Made by a program: the position numbers and the translations under genes. 64,000 bases of DNA from NCBI RefSeq assembly GCF_000429225.1, contig NZ_AUBL01000020.1, positions 1 through 64,000 on the forward strand. The letters run 5' to 3'. How positions within the stretch are numbered: position 1 is the first letter of the stretch; every line of letters begins with the position of its first letter. Shown in pieces: positions 33,817 through 42,543 of this stretch. The stretch is from Actinomyces dentalis DSM 19115. Lineage in GTDB: Bacteria; Actinomycetota; Actinomycetes; Actinomycetales; Actinomycetaceae. The notes beneath the pieces were generated by a model. That model was given only the letters and a program-made list of their open reading frames with translations. It made no database searches and had not been told where the DNA came from.

Positions 33817-34392
33817 ATGAGCCGTATCGCTTATGGGGATGAGAGTATTCGTCGTACCGGGGTGCCGGAGCCGATGTATTTACTTGGCGTGTATATCGCC
33901 GACGATGAGCAGCCGGATCTTGCCGATGCACTGTCTGTGTATGTGAGGCATGCTGGTAAACTTCACTGGCGTGATCACCTGCCTCAGACGAAGTTGGCCG
34001 TTTGTAGAACCATAAGCGGCTATGATGCATCTCATCTCGTTGTCGTGGCGTCTCCTCTTATTCTCGACGGCGGAGAGGAGCGTGCAAGACAACAGGCGCT
34101 CTTCTGCTTGGCCGTGCACCTCGAGGATAAGTTCAACGTGCACGCACTCGTTCTTGAGCGCCGACAGCGTTCCCAGGATAATAAGGATGAGAACACAATC
34201 GATGTGGCCCGACGGTCTCGGGTGCTGACACAAGAGTTCCGTCTGACTCATAAGTTCGGACGTGATGATAAGCGACTGTGGGTGCCGGATCAGGTTGTCG
34301 GAGCCCTGGGTGATTATGCTGCCGGCCAGGACACCGGATGGCGGATGATCGCTGATCGTGTACTGGTGGAGAAAATCGACCCCCGTAGGTAG
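33817..34392 (+). CDS. DUF3800-like protein, lower GC than its neighbours
   Basis: A 191-residue protein with GGCGAGG before the ATG. It opens RIAYGDESIRRTGVPEPMYL, in which the DES motif with a following ILG/LLG-type strand resembles the RNase H-like DUF3800 group. A later Glu/Arg-rich helix, EERARQQALFCLAVHLEDKF, and LWVPDQVVGALGDYAAGQD fit as well. This is family resemblance only. Many codons end in T or A, unlike any neighbour, which suggests recent acquisition. It sits where nrdF is often found in nrdHIEF operons. It may be a mobile-element passenger or a defence-related nuclease. Confidence 0.6.
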   Translation: MSRIAYGDESIRRTGVPEPMYLLGVYIADDEQPDLADALSVYVRHAGKLHWRDHLPQTKLAVCRTISGYDASHLVVVASPLILDGGEERARQQALFCLAVHLEDKFNVHALVLERRQRSQDNKDENTIDVARRSRVLTQEFRLTHKFGRDDKRLWVPDQVVGALGDYAAGQDTGWRMIADRVLVEKIDPRR

Positions 34393-34753
34393 CGCAAGCG
34401 CCGGGCCCACATGACGACACGGGTGCACCGGCGCTGACTTCCACTCCGCACCGTAGTACGGCGGCGCACATGAGTATGACAGTCATGCGCATCTCACGTC
34501 AAGGCGTCGGCGAACAGGTGGCCCCTCGGACGCGGGGCTCGCCGCCCGGCGTCGTCGCCGGTGGGGGCGGCGACCGGGGCCTCCTCGGACGCGGGGCTCG
34601 CGCGGCGGCTCCCGGCCCGGTTCATCGCCCTGGTACTCGCCACCGGGCGCATCCCCCGTCGTTCCCCGGTGAGGAGACCACCGCGCCCCTTCCCGCCGCA
34701 TGACGGGAAGGGGCGCAGCATTCATTGCCGGCGCTCGGAGGCGCCGGCGCCGC
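34393..34753. other. Gene-free stretch between the atypical gene and the LRV protein gene
   Basis: The 361 bases hold two copies of CCTCGGACGCGGGGCTCGC (near 34524 and 34583) and the terminator at 34683-34716. The left part keeps the somewhat lower GC of the preceding gene. No gene is seen. Confidence 0.5.
34683..34716. terminator. 13-base-pair terminator hairpin
   Basis: GCGCCCCTTCCCG (34683-34695) pairs perfectly with CGGGAAGGGGCGC (34704-34716) around CCGCATGA. It lies 37 bases past the stop of the minus-strand LRV protein gene. No T-tract is present, but strength and position fit a terminator serving that gene and possibly the convergent atypical gene. Confidence 0.7.
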
Positions 34754-36247
34754 TCAGCGGTTCCTGGTCGTCCCCTCGGACGAGCCGTTGGTGTCGATGT
34801 ACTTGGCGAAGCAGTGCTCGCCGTCCAGGCCCTGGGAGTCGCACCAGGCGTTGGCCTCCTCCGCCGTGGTGAAGGGGATCCCCACAATGGTCACCCACCA
34901 GCTGCCTCCGGCGTCGAAGACGGGCCAGTCGTCGCTGAAGAGCAGAAGAGCCTGCGGGAACTGCTGGCGCAGCGAGAAGAACTCCTGCACGATGTCGGGG
35001 CTGCCCCAGGTCATGCCCTCGGCGTACAGGCCCGGCCGCTTCGAGGACACCTGGGGGACCCAGTACCCGGAGACGCTGCTCACGACGGTCGGCCGGTCGT
35101 GGTCGGCCTGCCAGCGGAGGTTGCCGGCGGCGTCGGCCTCCGCCACCTGCCCGTCGCCGGTGCCGGAGGCCACGATCGCCGTCGTGCTCGCGTCGCTGCC
35201 GACCACCACCGCGGTCGACGCGCCGCTGCGGTCGATGTCACCGGAGATCGTGGTGGAGCCGGCGCTGATGTCGCTCGCGGAGCGGAAGAAGTATCCGGCG
35301 GCGAACCGCAGGACGAGCGTCCTGCCGCCCGAGGGGATGACGACGGGGGAACCCGAGAAGTCGAAATCGGCGTAGGCGACGACCATGTCGGCGGCCCCCG
35401 AGCCCGTGGTCGACGACGGCGCGTAGAGCGCGATGGAATTCGCGGCGCCCGTCAGCACATCCCCCTCGGAGCAGGAGGGGGTGACCTCGGTCGTGACCTC
35501 GAGTTCGCCGCCCTGGTCGCTGACGGAGCGCACCGCGAACTGCGGCGCCCGCGCGCAGGGCGTGACGTAGTCGGCCGAGCCCGCCCCGTTCGAGCCGCTC
35601 GCCCCGGAACCGGAACCGGAGTCCGGCTCGCTCGACTCCACCGGGGCCGGCGGCGAGTCGCGGTCCGGCTCCTCCTCGGCCGGCGTCGGCTCGTCGCGGT
35701 CGGTCTCCCGGTCCTTCGCGGAGTCCTTGTCGTCCTTGTCCCCGTCCTTGTTCTTCTCGCGGTCCTTCTTGTGCGAGGCCGACGACGCGCGGTCGGAGCC
35801 GTGCCCGCCCGCGGCGGTCGACGGCGTGCGATCGTCATCCCCGCCGAAGAGCCCCAGACGCCACGTGCCGATCCCGCCGATGACGAGCAGGATGATGACG
35901 GCGGCCGCGATCAGGGGCACCGGCGACCAGCGGGAGGATCGCTCCGCGACGGCGACGCCCTGCGGCGGGGTGCCGTCGGCCACCCACGCCCAGGCGGCCG
36001 GCGCCTGCGCCGCCCCGTCCGTCCCCGACGGGTGCTGCTGGCCGTTCAAAACGGCCAGGACGGCGTCGTCCTGCAGCTGGTACAGCCAATTGACCAGTTC
36101 CGGGTAGAGCATCGGGTTGGAGGCGAGCGCCGCCCAGAGATCGGGGCGGTTCTGCGCGAGCGCCGCCTGAATCTCCTGATCCGGCGTCGTGGAGGCGAGC
36201 CGCGCATCGGCCTGCCCCACTATTTCTGTGAGCTGCGTGGGATCCAT
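34754..36247 (-). CDS. LRV-domain, single-pass membrane protein with secreted C-terminal domain
   Basis: A 497-residue protein beginning MDPTQLTEIVGQADARLAST at 36247. Residues 1-75 resemble the variant leucine-rich-repeat (LRV) domain of actinobacteria (QEIQAALAQNRPDLWAALAS, NPMLYPELVNWLYQL). One membrane helix follows (PLIAAAVIILLVIGGIGTW, about 110-129). A charged Lys/Asp/Glu linker (KKDREKNKDGDKDDKDSAKD) and a Ser/Gly stalk come next. The C-terminal half, about 250-497, is predicted extracytoplasmic, with FFSLRQQFPQALLLFSDDWP, VFDAGGSWWVTIVGIPF and DGEHCFAKYID. It is divergent from the FtsK-containing operon, and together they look like one locus. Confidence 0.75.
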   Translation of the reverse strand: MDPTQLTEIVGQADARLASTTPDQEIQAALAQNRPDLWAALASNPMLYPELVNWLYQLQDDAVLAVLNGQQHPSGTDGAAQAPAAWAWVADGTPPQGVAVAERSSRWSPVPLIAAAVIILLVIGGIGTWRLGLFGGDDDRTPSTAAGGHGSDRASSASHKKDREKNKDGDKDDKDSAKDRETDRDEPTPAEEEPDRDSPPAPVESSEPDSGSGSGASGSNGAGSADYVTPCARAPQFAVRSVSDQGGELEVTTEVTPSCSEGDVLTGAANSIALYAPSSTTGSGAADMVVAYADFDFSGSPVVIPSGGRTLVLRFAAGYFFRSASDISAGSTTISGDIDRSGASTAVVVGSDASTTAIVASGTGDGQVAEADAAGNLRWQADHDRPTVVSSVSGYWVPQVSSKRPGLYAEGMTWGSPDIVQEFFSLRQQFPQALLLFSDDWPVFDAGGSWWVTIVGIPFTTAEEANAWCDSQGLDGEHCFAKYIDTNGSSEGTTRNR

Positions 36248-36684
36248 ATCGGGACTGTTTTTCTCCGTAGGGGCCTCCGACCGCCGGACCCGCCCCGGGC
36301 GGATCCGCGGAACTTCCACGATGATTATCGGTGCGGGCGAGGCGGCGAGTCAAGCACGGGGCCCGGCGGCCCGTCTCCCGGCCGGGACCCCGGCCCGCAG
36401 GACTGCGATGGCTGTGGCCCGCGGCATCGCCCGACCCTCCGCCGGGACCCCGGCCCGCAGGACTGCGACGCCGACGGGCCGCCCGCGCTCCCGGGCCCGT
36501 ACGACGGCGCGCCGCGTCATCCACGAGGTCGCCCGCCGCTTCCAGCATCGACGACGTCCGCCTGCACGGACTCGGCCGGGAGCGAGCCGCCCGGGTGCTA
36601 TGCTGCCTGGCGCGCGGGTCCGCATCCCGCGGATTCACGCGCTTAAGCATCCCACGGCCGTCCCGTCCCACCGAATAGGTCACC
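36248..36684. other. Divergent intergenic region with a 60-base-period direct repeat
   Basis: This 437-base gap separates the LRV protein gene (minus) from the FtsK-like gene (plus) and should hold both promoters. It contains the direct repeat at 36381-36468. AGG lies shortly before the ATG at 36685. Open frames extending through it on the plus strand are Arg/Pro-rich and unconvincing. Confidence 0.55.
36381..36468 (+). repeat. Two 28-base direct repeats, 60-base period
   Basis: An identical 28-base sequence (GCCGGGACCCCGGCCCGCAG, then GACTGCGA) occurs at 36381-36408 and 36441-36468, separated by 32 unrelated bases. The unit itself contains the near-palindrome CCGGGACCCCGG. Exact spacing of about six helical turns in a divergent promoter suggests operator sites for one regulator. 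Confidence 0.75.
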
Positions 36685-39633
36685 ATGAGTCCAGGTTCAC
36701 CCCGACGCCGCATCATCGTGTCCGGCACGGAGGTCTCGCACGCCCCGATGCCCGAGCCGACCACCGGGCCCGCCCGCCCCACCGGGCCCGCCTCACCGGT
36801 CGCGCCCCCGGCGCCGACGGCCCCGGCACCGGCCGCGCCCTCCATGGACCCGGCCCAGCTGCACCGGCTCAGGGAGCAGGCCACCGCGCAGACCGCCCGG
36901 ATCCTCTCCCGGGCCACCGCCATCCGGGAGCGGATCGGCGCCGCCCGCAAGAGCGACCTGGCCGACCTGGACGCGGCCGCCGCGGCGCTGCACGAGGGGA
37001 TCGAGGAGCAGCGCCGCCTGCGCCGGGAGCGCGCCGTCGCCGGCGCCGAGCGGGAGCGCGCCGAGGCCCGGGCCGCACTCGAGCGGACCGTGAGCGAGCT
37101 CGCCCCGGGCGCGGCGGGCTCCGACTTGAGAACGATCGACGCCGACGCCGTCGGGCGCCCGTCCCGCTGGACGCGGATCGGCGCGTTCCGCGCCCCCGAC
37201 GAGCTCGGGGGCGCCCCCGCCCTCGCCCCGCTGATCTGCGCGTCGCACTGGCGGGTGGAGGGCTCCACCCGCCGTGCCCAGGACCTGGTGCTCGCCACCC
37301 TGGCGCGGCTCGTGACGCAGATCCCGCTGCCCCACCTGCGCCTGCTCGTCTTCGACCCCCGCGTCACCGGCGTCCTCGGGGCCTTCGCGCCGCTGCGCGA
37401 GACGGTCGGCTCCGCCTTCCCGCCGCCCTTCTCCGAGGCGGGCTCCTTCGCCGACGCCGTGCGCACCGCCATGGCGGACGCCGCCTCCAACGCCGAGCGC
37501 ATCGCCGTGGGCGGCGCGCGCGACCTGCTCGACCTGTGGCGGCGCGACGGCGAGCCCACCGGGTCGCTGACCGTCGTCGTCGTCCTCGACCACCCCTACG
37601 GCGTCGACGAGCAGCTCGGCCGCCTCCTCGACCGGGTCGCCGACATGAGCCCCGGCACCGGGATCCACCTCATGATCCAGCACGACCCCGCGCTGGGCGG
37701 GGCGCCCGGCGCCCGGCGCGGAACCCTGGTCCTGCGCCACGACGCCGGAACATGGGCCGTGCCGAACCTGCCCGCGGGCGCCGTCGTGGAGCCCGACGAC
37801 CCGCCGTCCCTGGCGGTGCTCGACGCCGCGGTCCGCGCCGCCCGGCAGGCGGCGACGAAGACCACCGGCCCCGTCATCCCGCTGGCCGACCTCATCGGGG
37901 AGGACCTGGGCTCCCCGTGGAGCGGGTCGTCGATCGAGTCCCTGGACGCCGCCATCGGCCGGGCCGGGCGCGACCCGCTCACGCTGTCGCTGCGCAGCGA
38001 GAACCCCCCGCACCCCAACGTGCTCATCGGCGGCGCCGTCGGCCAGGGCAAGTCCAACCTCCTGCTCGACATCATCTACTCCCTGGCCGCCCGCTACTCG
38101 CCCGACGAGCTGAGCATGCTGCTGCTCGACTACAAGCAGGGCCTGGAGTTCCACCGCTTCGCCCCCGACGCCGAGGGGCGGGGCTGGCTCCCCCACGTCA
38201 AGGTCCTCTCCCTGGAGTCGGACCAGGAGTTCGGCGTCGCCGTCCTGCGGCACGTCACCGAGGAGCTCGAGCGCAGGTCCCGGCTGTTCAAGGAGGCCGG
38301 CGCCCCCTCCATCGGGGCCTACCGCCGGGCGACCGGCCTGGCCGTGCCGCGCATGCTGGTCATCATCGACGAGTTCCACGCCCTGTTCGAGGGCGACGAC
38401 GATCTGGTCGACCAGGCGGTGGCCCTCCTCGAGGCCATTGCGAAGCAGGGCCGGGCCTACGGCATCCACCTCCTGCTCGCCTCCCAGACCATCTCCGGCA
38501 TCTCGGGGCTGCGGGCCAAGGGGGACTCGATCTTCGCCCAGTTCCCCCTGCGCATGTCGCTGAAGAACACCGCCCAGGAGTCCGAGGCGATCCTCTCCCC
38601 GCACAACCGCGCGGCCGCCGAGCTGACCTACCGGGGCGAGGTCATCCTCAACCGCAACTACGGCCTGGACCCCGCCGCCGCGAACGTCCGCGGCGTCGCC
38701 GCCTGGGCCGAGCCCCAGACCCTCGACGAGCTGCAGCGGCGGCTGTTCGACCTCGGCCACACCGACCCCCCGATGGTCTTCATCGGCGCGAACCGCGCCG
38801 CGTGGCCGGAGCACGGGCCCGACCGCGCCGACGACGGCGAGGGGCCCGCCATGTGGCTGGGCCGTCCGGTGAGGGTGACCCAGACCCCGGTGTCCCTGAC
38901 CCTGGACGCGGACGTCGACCAGGGGGTTGTGCTCGTGGGCTCCGGGGACGACCTGGCCGACGGGGCGCTGAGTTCGATGACCCTGACGGCGCTGCGGACC
39001 ATGGACCCCGCCTGCGAACTGGTCGTCCTCAACGGCATGAAGGAGCTCCCGCCCGGGCTGGCCCGCGTGGTCGGGGCGCGGAGCCGGTCCGGCCGCGCCG
39101 CGCGCGTCGTGCCCCGCGAGGAGGTCGCCGCCTTCCTGGTGCGGGACGTGACCGCCGCGCTCGACGACGGCGCCGAGCACCCGATGCTCCTCGTCGGGGT
39201 CGGGCTCCAGCGCGTCGTCGGAATGGACCGCCCGCTCCCGGACGACGCGGCTCCCGCGCCCGGCGCGGAGCCGGCGGACGACGACCTCGGCTTCTCCGAC
39301 CTGCTGTCCGCGGGCCCCGCGCAGACCACCCCGGCGCAGGTCCTGCAGCGGGTCTTCGAGCGCGGGGCGCTCCAGGGCGTCTTCGCCGTCGGCTGGTGGA
39401 GCTCCCGGCGGGCGATGGAACGGGACCTGGGCTCCTACAACCTGCCGGGGGTCCGCGCCCTGGTCCTGCTCAAGCTCGGGCTGGTCGACCTGCGGGACCT
39501 GGCGGGGCCGCACACCAAGCCCTTCGGCCGCGGGCCGCGCATCGGCCTGCTCGACCACACCGACGACGCCGGGCTCCGGGTCCTGGTCCCCTTCGAGATC
39601 CCCGACGACGACGTTCTGGAGGAGACATGGTGA
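36685..39633 (+). CDS. FtsK/SpoIIIE-domain ATPase of a type VII-like locus
   Basis: A 982-residue protein. Residues 1-55 are Pro/Ala-rich and about 55-140 form a coiled coil (AQLHRLREQATAQTARILSR onward). A first, degenerate nucleotide-binding-like region covers about 170-380. A canonical FtsK/SpoIIIE motor follows, with Walker A GGAVGQGKSN near residue 455, LLLDYKQGLEF, Walker B MLVIIDEFHALFE near 557 and LLLASQTISGISGLR. A third ATPase-like, motif-poor domain runs to about 960, giving the multi-domain layout of EccC/EssC, but with no membrane helices at the N-terminus. It probably energises protein or polymer movement. The stop overlaps the next start by seven bases. Confidence 0.85.
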   Translation: MSPGSPRRRIIVSGTEVSHAPMPEPTTGPARPTGPASPVAPPAPTAPAPAAPSMDPAQLHRLREQATAQTARILSRATAIRERIGAARKSDLADLDAAAAALHEGIEEQRRLRRERAVAGAERERAEARAALERTVSELAPGAAGSDLRTIDADAVGRPSRWTRIGAFRAPDELGGAPALAPLICASHWRVEGSTRRAQDLVLATLARLVTQIPLPHLRLLVFDPRVTGVLGAFAPLRETVGSAFPPPFSEAGSFADAVRTAMADAASNAERIAVGGARDLLDLWRRDGEPTGSLTVVVVLDHPYGVDEQLGRLLDRVADMSPGTGIHLMIQHDPALGGAPGARRGTLVLRHDAGTWAVPNLPAGAVVEPDDPPSLAVLDAAVRAARQAATKTTGPVIPLADLIGEDLGSPWSGSSIESLDAAIGRAGRDPLTLSLRSENPPHPNVLIGGAVGQGKSNLLLDIIYSLAARYSPDELSMLLLDYKQGLEFHRFAPDAEGRGWLPHVKVLSLESDQEFGVAVLRHVTEELERRSRLFKEAGAPSIGAYRRATGLAVPRMLVIIDEFHALFEGDDDLVDQAVALLEAIAKQGRAYGIHLLLASQTISGISGLRAKGDSIFAQFPLRMSLKNTAQESEAILSPHNRAAAELTYRGEVILNRNYGLDPAAANVRGVAAWAEPQTLDELQRRLFDLGHTDPPMVFIGANRAAWPEHGPDRADDGEGPAMWLGRPVRVTQTPVSLTLDADVDQGVVLVGSGDDLADGALSSMTLTALRTMDPACELVVLNGMKELPPGLARVVGARSRSGRAARVVPREEVAAFLVRDVTAALDDGAEHPMLLVGVGLQRVVGMDRPLPDDAAPAPGAEPADDDLGFSDLLSAGPAQTTPAQVLQRVFERGALQGVFAVGWWSSRRAMERDLGSYNLPGVRALVLLKLGLVDLRDLAGPHTKPFGRGPRIGLLDHTDDAGLRVLVPFEIPDDDVLEETW

Positions 39634-40187
39634 ACGACGCGCGCACCACCGCCGGCGCGGACTACCTCGCCGCCGTGGAGGCCCTGTGCTCCCTGGGCGA
39701 GCGCACCGAGCGGGAGCTGGCCGGCGCCGCCGACTACGGCCGCGGCGAGCTGCGCGAGGCGGCGAGCCGGCGGCGCTCGCGGGAGCAGGAGTGGGAGCGC
39801 CTGGAGCGGCGGGCCGCCCAGGCGGAGCGGACCGCCCGCTCACTCGCCCACGCCCACGACGTCGGCATCGACGCCGACGCCCCGGTGCCGGACGCCCCCG
39901 CCGGCGCGGCCGACACGGGCCGCGAGTTGAGCCGGGTGGAGGCGGACCTGCGCACGGTGCAGCAGGAGTGGGCGCGCATCGACTCCGCCGCGGCCGAGCG
40001 GCCCGCGCCGGTCGAGCCCGTGCCCGCCGCACCGGCCCCGCCGGCCCCGGCCGCGCCGGTCGAGCCCGCCCCCGCGGCTCCGGAGCCCTCCGCCCCGTCG
40101 CCGCGCTTCGGAAAAGTACAACAATTGGTACTCGCGATCGTCGTTCTGGCCGTCATCGCGTGTGCCATCATCGTGTACGCCCTGTGA
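39627..40187 (+). CDS. Tail-anchored coiled-coil protein
   Basis: A 186-residue protein starting at ATG 39627 inside the end of the FtsK-like gene; GTG 39630 is an alternative. Residues 15-115 are charged and helical (RGELREAASRRRSREQEWER, LERRAAQAERTARSLAHAH, ELSRVEADLRTVQQEWARID) and probably form a coiled coil. A Pro/Ala/Glu-rich spacer follows. The last 21 residues are a single hydrophobic helix (QLVLAIVVLAVIACAIIVYA), giving a cytosolic protein held by a C-terminal anchor. It could tether the soluble FtsK-like motor to the membrane. No named family is recognised. Confidence 0.75.
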   Translation: MVNDARTTAGADYLAAVEALCSLGERTERELAGAADYGRGELREAASRRRSREQEWERLERRAAQAERTARSLAHAHDVGIDADAPVPDAPAGAADTGRELSRVEADLRTVQQEWARIDSAAAERPAPVEPVPAAPAPPAPAAPVEPAPAAPEPSAPSPRFGKVQQLVLAIVVLAVIACAIIVYAL

Positions 40188-40236
40188 GCGCAGGCTCGCC
40201 GGCGCCCCCAGATCCCTACAACCGAGGTCGGTTCCC

Positions 40237-40722
40237 GTGCAGCACCAACGACGTCGTGTCCTGAGCAGCGCAGCCGTGGCGCGGCAGGGCCCCGCCGCCA
40301 ACACGGTGCCCTCCTCCCAGACGGTGCCCGCCCAGTCGCTCGCGCCCGCCACGATCACTCCCTACGAGCGGTCCCGCCGATCGCTGCCCCGCTCGGCGCA
40401 GATCATGGAGGCCGTCCGCAACCTCGACATGACTCAGGACACCGCCTACCGGGCCGAGCTCATCGCCTGGATCGAGCGGGCCTACGCCGACCGCATGGGC
40501 GGGATCCTCGTCGGGCTCTTCGCGAGGTGCTACCTCGGCGAGCCCTACATCGACCACAGGATGAGCATCGACGGCGCCATCATCGAGCACTACACGCCCT
40601 CCGACCCCGTCCCCGAGCCCTACCGGCAGGCCCGCGCCCTCGCCCGCTCGCCCGCCTACGCCTACATCGAGGTCTACTCCGACGGCGAGCTCGTGCCCGT
40701 GCGGGAGGACGGGACCGGCTGA
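40237..40722 (+). CDS. Small protein of unknown function in the FtsK-like operon
   Basis: A 161-residue protein. The start is set at GTG 40237 (MQHQRRRVLSSAAVARQGPA), with GAGG nearby; the frame is open further upstream, so this is tentative. The C-terminal 90 residues are well structured in appearance: RSAQIMEAVRNLDMTQDTAY, WIERAYADRMGGILVGLFAR, CYLGEPYIDHRMSIDGAIIE and AYIEVYSDGELVPVRED. No signal peptide or membrane helix is evident. It lies 49 bases after the tail-anchored protein gene and 73 bases before the next, in the same direction. Confidence 0.65.
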   Translation: MQHQRRRVLSSAAVARQGPAANTVPSSQTVPAQSLAPATITPYERSRRSLPRSAQIMEAVRNLDMTQDTAYRAELIAWIERAYADRMGGILVGLFARCYLGEPYIDHRMSIDGAIIEHYTPSDPVPEPYRQARALARSPAYAYIEVYSDGELVPVREDGTG

Positions 40723-40795
40723 CTCCTGGCCCCGTCCCGCCCCTCCCACCATCCGCCGGACGATCTTCATTCGTCCTTGCCCTGAAAGGATCACA

Positions 40796-42541
40796 ATGTC
40801 TTCAGGAACCTTGAACCTGGCGCCGATCACGCGTCAACTCGACGAGATCCAGAGCGCCATGGCGACGAGGAGCGACGTCGACCAGGTCAGCTCCATGGTC
40901 ACGGAGGTCTCCGGCACGCTCCGGTCGACCCAGGACCAATTGGCCGAGCTGCAGCGGCAGTTCGCCGAGTACGTCCAGCAGGCGCGGCGGACCGCCGCCG
41001 TGCAGCGCGCCGAGACCAAGCTGGGCACCCTCAAGGCCGACCTGGAGCGCGAGTACGGGCACTACAAGGTGGTGCGCCGCTCCAGCATCGGGCTGCTTCA
41101 GGCCTTCGACATCGGCAACGTCTCGGAGTCCACCGCCGGCCAGGTCAGCGAAGAGCTCATGATCCAGACCCCCCGGTACTGGCTCGCGCCGGCGCTGGTG
41201 GCGCTGGCCGCGTGGTCGCGCGACGACGAGGACGTGGCCAAGCGGTCCGTCGCCGAGGCCTACGGGCGCAATCAGGCCAAGACGGCCCTGTTCTTCGCCC
41301 TCGTCCTGCGGCGCGAGCACCGGGACGCCGAGTCCGTGCGGTGGCTGCGCCACTACTTCGCCTCCTGCGATCCGCACAATCTCACCCGGGAGTTCGCCGT
41401 CATCCTCGAGGCGGCCTCCCAGGGGCAGTTCGGCCCCCCGGGCACGGACCTGGTCCGCACCCAGCTCCACACCTGGACCAAGGAGCTGCGCACCAGTCAG
41501 GACCTGGTCAAGGAGCAGGTCAACAAGTGGGTCCAGGAGCTCACCGTCGCCCGCGAGGTGCTCGACAACCAGGAGGCGCAGATGCTGCGCCGGCTCACCC
41601 CGCCCGCCTCCTTCGCCGCGGTCAAGGCGCAGACGGAGGCGGCCACCGCGCTGGGGCGCTGCGCGGAGAAGTACGAGGCGGTCAAGGACTCCGACTTCAC
41701 CTCCGCGGGCATGATCTCCTCCCTCCTGGACGACCTCCTCATCCAGCTCGTGACCGAGTACGACGACGAGGAGCTCCCGCTGCGCCGCGAGGTGACCTAC
41801 CAGGAGGCGATCATCGACTCCGACGGGGACGCCGACCGCGCCCGCGCCAAGGCCGATCAGCTCATTGCGATCCTGGGCGAGCGCACCGACGCCGTCACGC
41901 TCCAGACCAATGCCGCCATCGCCCCGGACAGCCTCGGCGTGTCCGTGCGCACCCAGCAGGTCGCCATCGGCGCGGGACGGGAGGACTTCCGCACCGCCGT
42001 CACCGTCTACACCAGGAATTACCGCAGGCTCCACGTCGACAACGTGCCGTTGAACCTGGGCTCCGACCACCACGGCCTGGCGTCCTCCCTGGGCTTCGTC
42101 GGGCTGTCGACCAGCACCTCCGAGGACGAGGAGACGATGGCGGCCCGGCTGCGATCGGCGTGGGACCAGACCTGCGCCGCGAGAATCGCGCAGGTGTCCT
42201 TCAAGAACCAGCAGATGGTCCTGCCCATCTTCATCGCGGCGGTCGTCTCCCTCCTCGGCTTCGCGCTGCTCAAGGCGCTGGGCGTTCTCGTCGCCCTGGC
42301 GGCCGGCGGGATCGCGTACTACGTCATCAGCCAGAAGAAGAAAACCGCCGACGCCGAGGTGGCCAATGTCATTCAGGCGAAGGAGAGGGCCTATAACGAG
42401 TCGTTCCAGATGCTCGTCGACGCCCGCGCGGAGTTCGACGACCTCGAGTTCTTCTACGAGGAGCACGACGCCGATGAGGCAGAGCTCCTCCGTGTCATCG
42501 ACGTGTGGCCGGTGGGCAGCACCACCAGCGAGGAGAAGTGA
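40796..42541 (+). CDS. Coiled-coil membrane protein of unknown function
   Basis: A 581-residue protein with GAAAGGAT before the ATG. Residues 1-80 are heptad-like (ITRQLDEIQSAMATRSDVDQ; STQDQLAELQRQFAEYVQQA). A middle helical region of about 400 residues is rich in Ala, Glu and Arg and resembles tetratricopeptide-type helices in places (WLAPALVALAAWSRDDEDVA, AKTALFFALVLRREHRDAES). Near residues 473-516 two hydrophobic segments form a hairpin (MVLPIFIAAVVSLLGFALL; LVALAAGGIAYYVIS). The cytosolic tail is acidic. It probably provides a membrane platform for the ATPases of this locus. I recognise no family. Confidence 0.78.
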   Translation: MSSGTLNLAPITRQLDEIQSAMATRSDVDQVSSMVTEVSGTLRSTQDQLAELQRQFAEYVQQARRTAAVQRAETKLGTLKADLEREYGHYKVVRRSSIGLLQAFDIGNVSESTAGQVSEELMIQTPRYWLAPALVALAAWSRDDEDVAKRSVAEAYGRNQAKTALFFALVLRREHRDAESVRWLRHYFASCDPHNLTREFAVILEAASQGQFGPPGTDLVRTQLHTWTKELRTSQDLVKEQVNKWVQELTVAREVLDNQEAQMLRRLTPPASFAAVKAQTEAATALGRCAEKYEAVKDSDFTSAGMISSLLDDLLIQLVTEYDDEELPLRREVTYQEAIIDSDGDADRARAKADQLIAILGERTDAVTLQTNAAIAPDSLGVSVRTQQVAIGAGREDFRTAVTVYTRNYRRLHVDNVPLNLGSDHHGLASSLGFVGLSTSTSEDEETMAARLRSAWDQTCAARIAQVSFKNQQMVLPIFIAAVVSLLGFALLKALGVLVALAAGGIAYYVISQKKKTADAEVANVIQAKERAYNESFQMLVDARAEFDDLEFFYEEHDADEAELLRVIDVWPVGSTTSEEK

Positions 42542-42543
42542 CC

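Noticed and set aside
36381-36468. CRISPR interpretation of the 28-base direct repeats
   Set aside because: The repeat lacks the usual CRISPR stem and ending, there are only two units in a promoter region, and no cas gene is present.
36189-39626. Plus-strand open frame running through the FtsK-like gene and into the tail-anchored protein
   Set aside because: Only its last part (from 39627) has protein-like sequence; the rest is an Arg/Pro-rich shadow of the FtsK-like gene.
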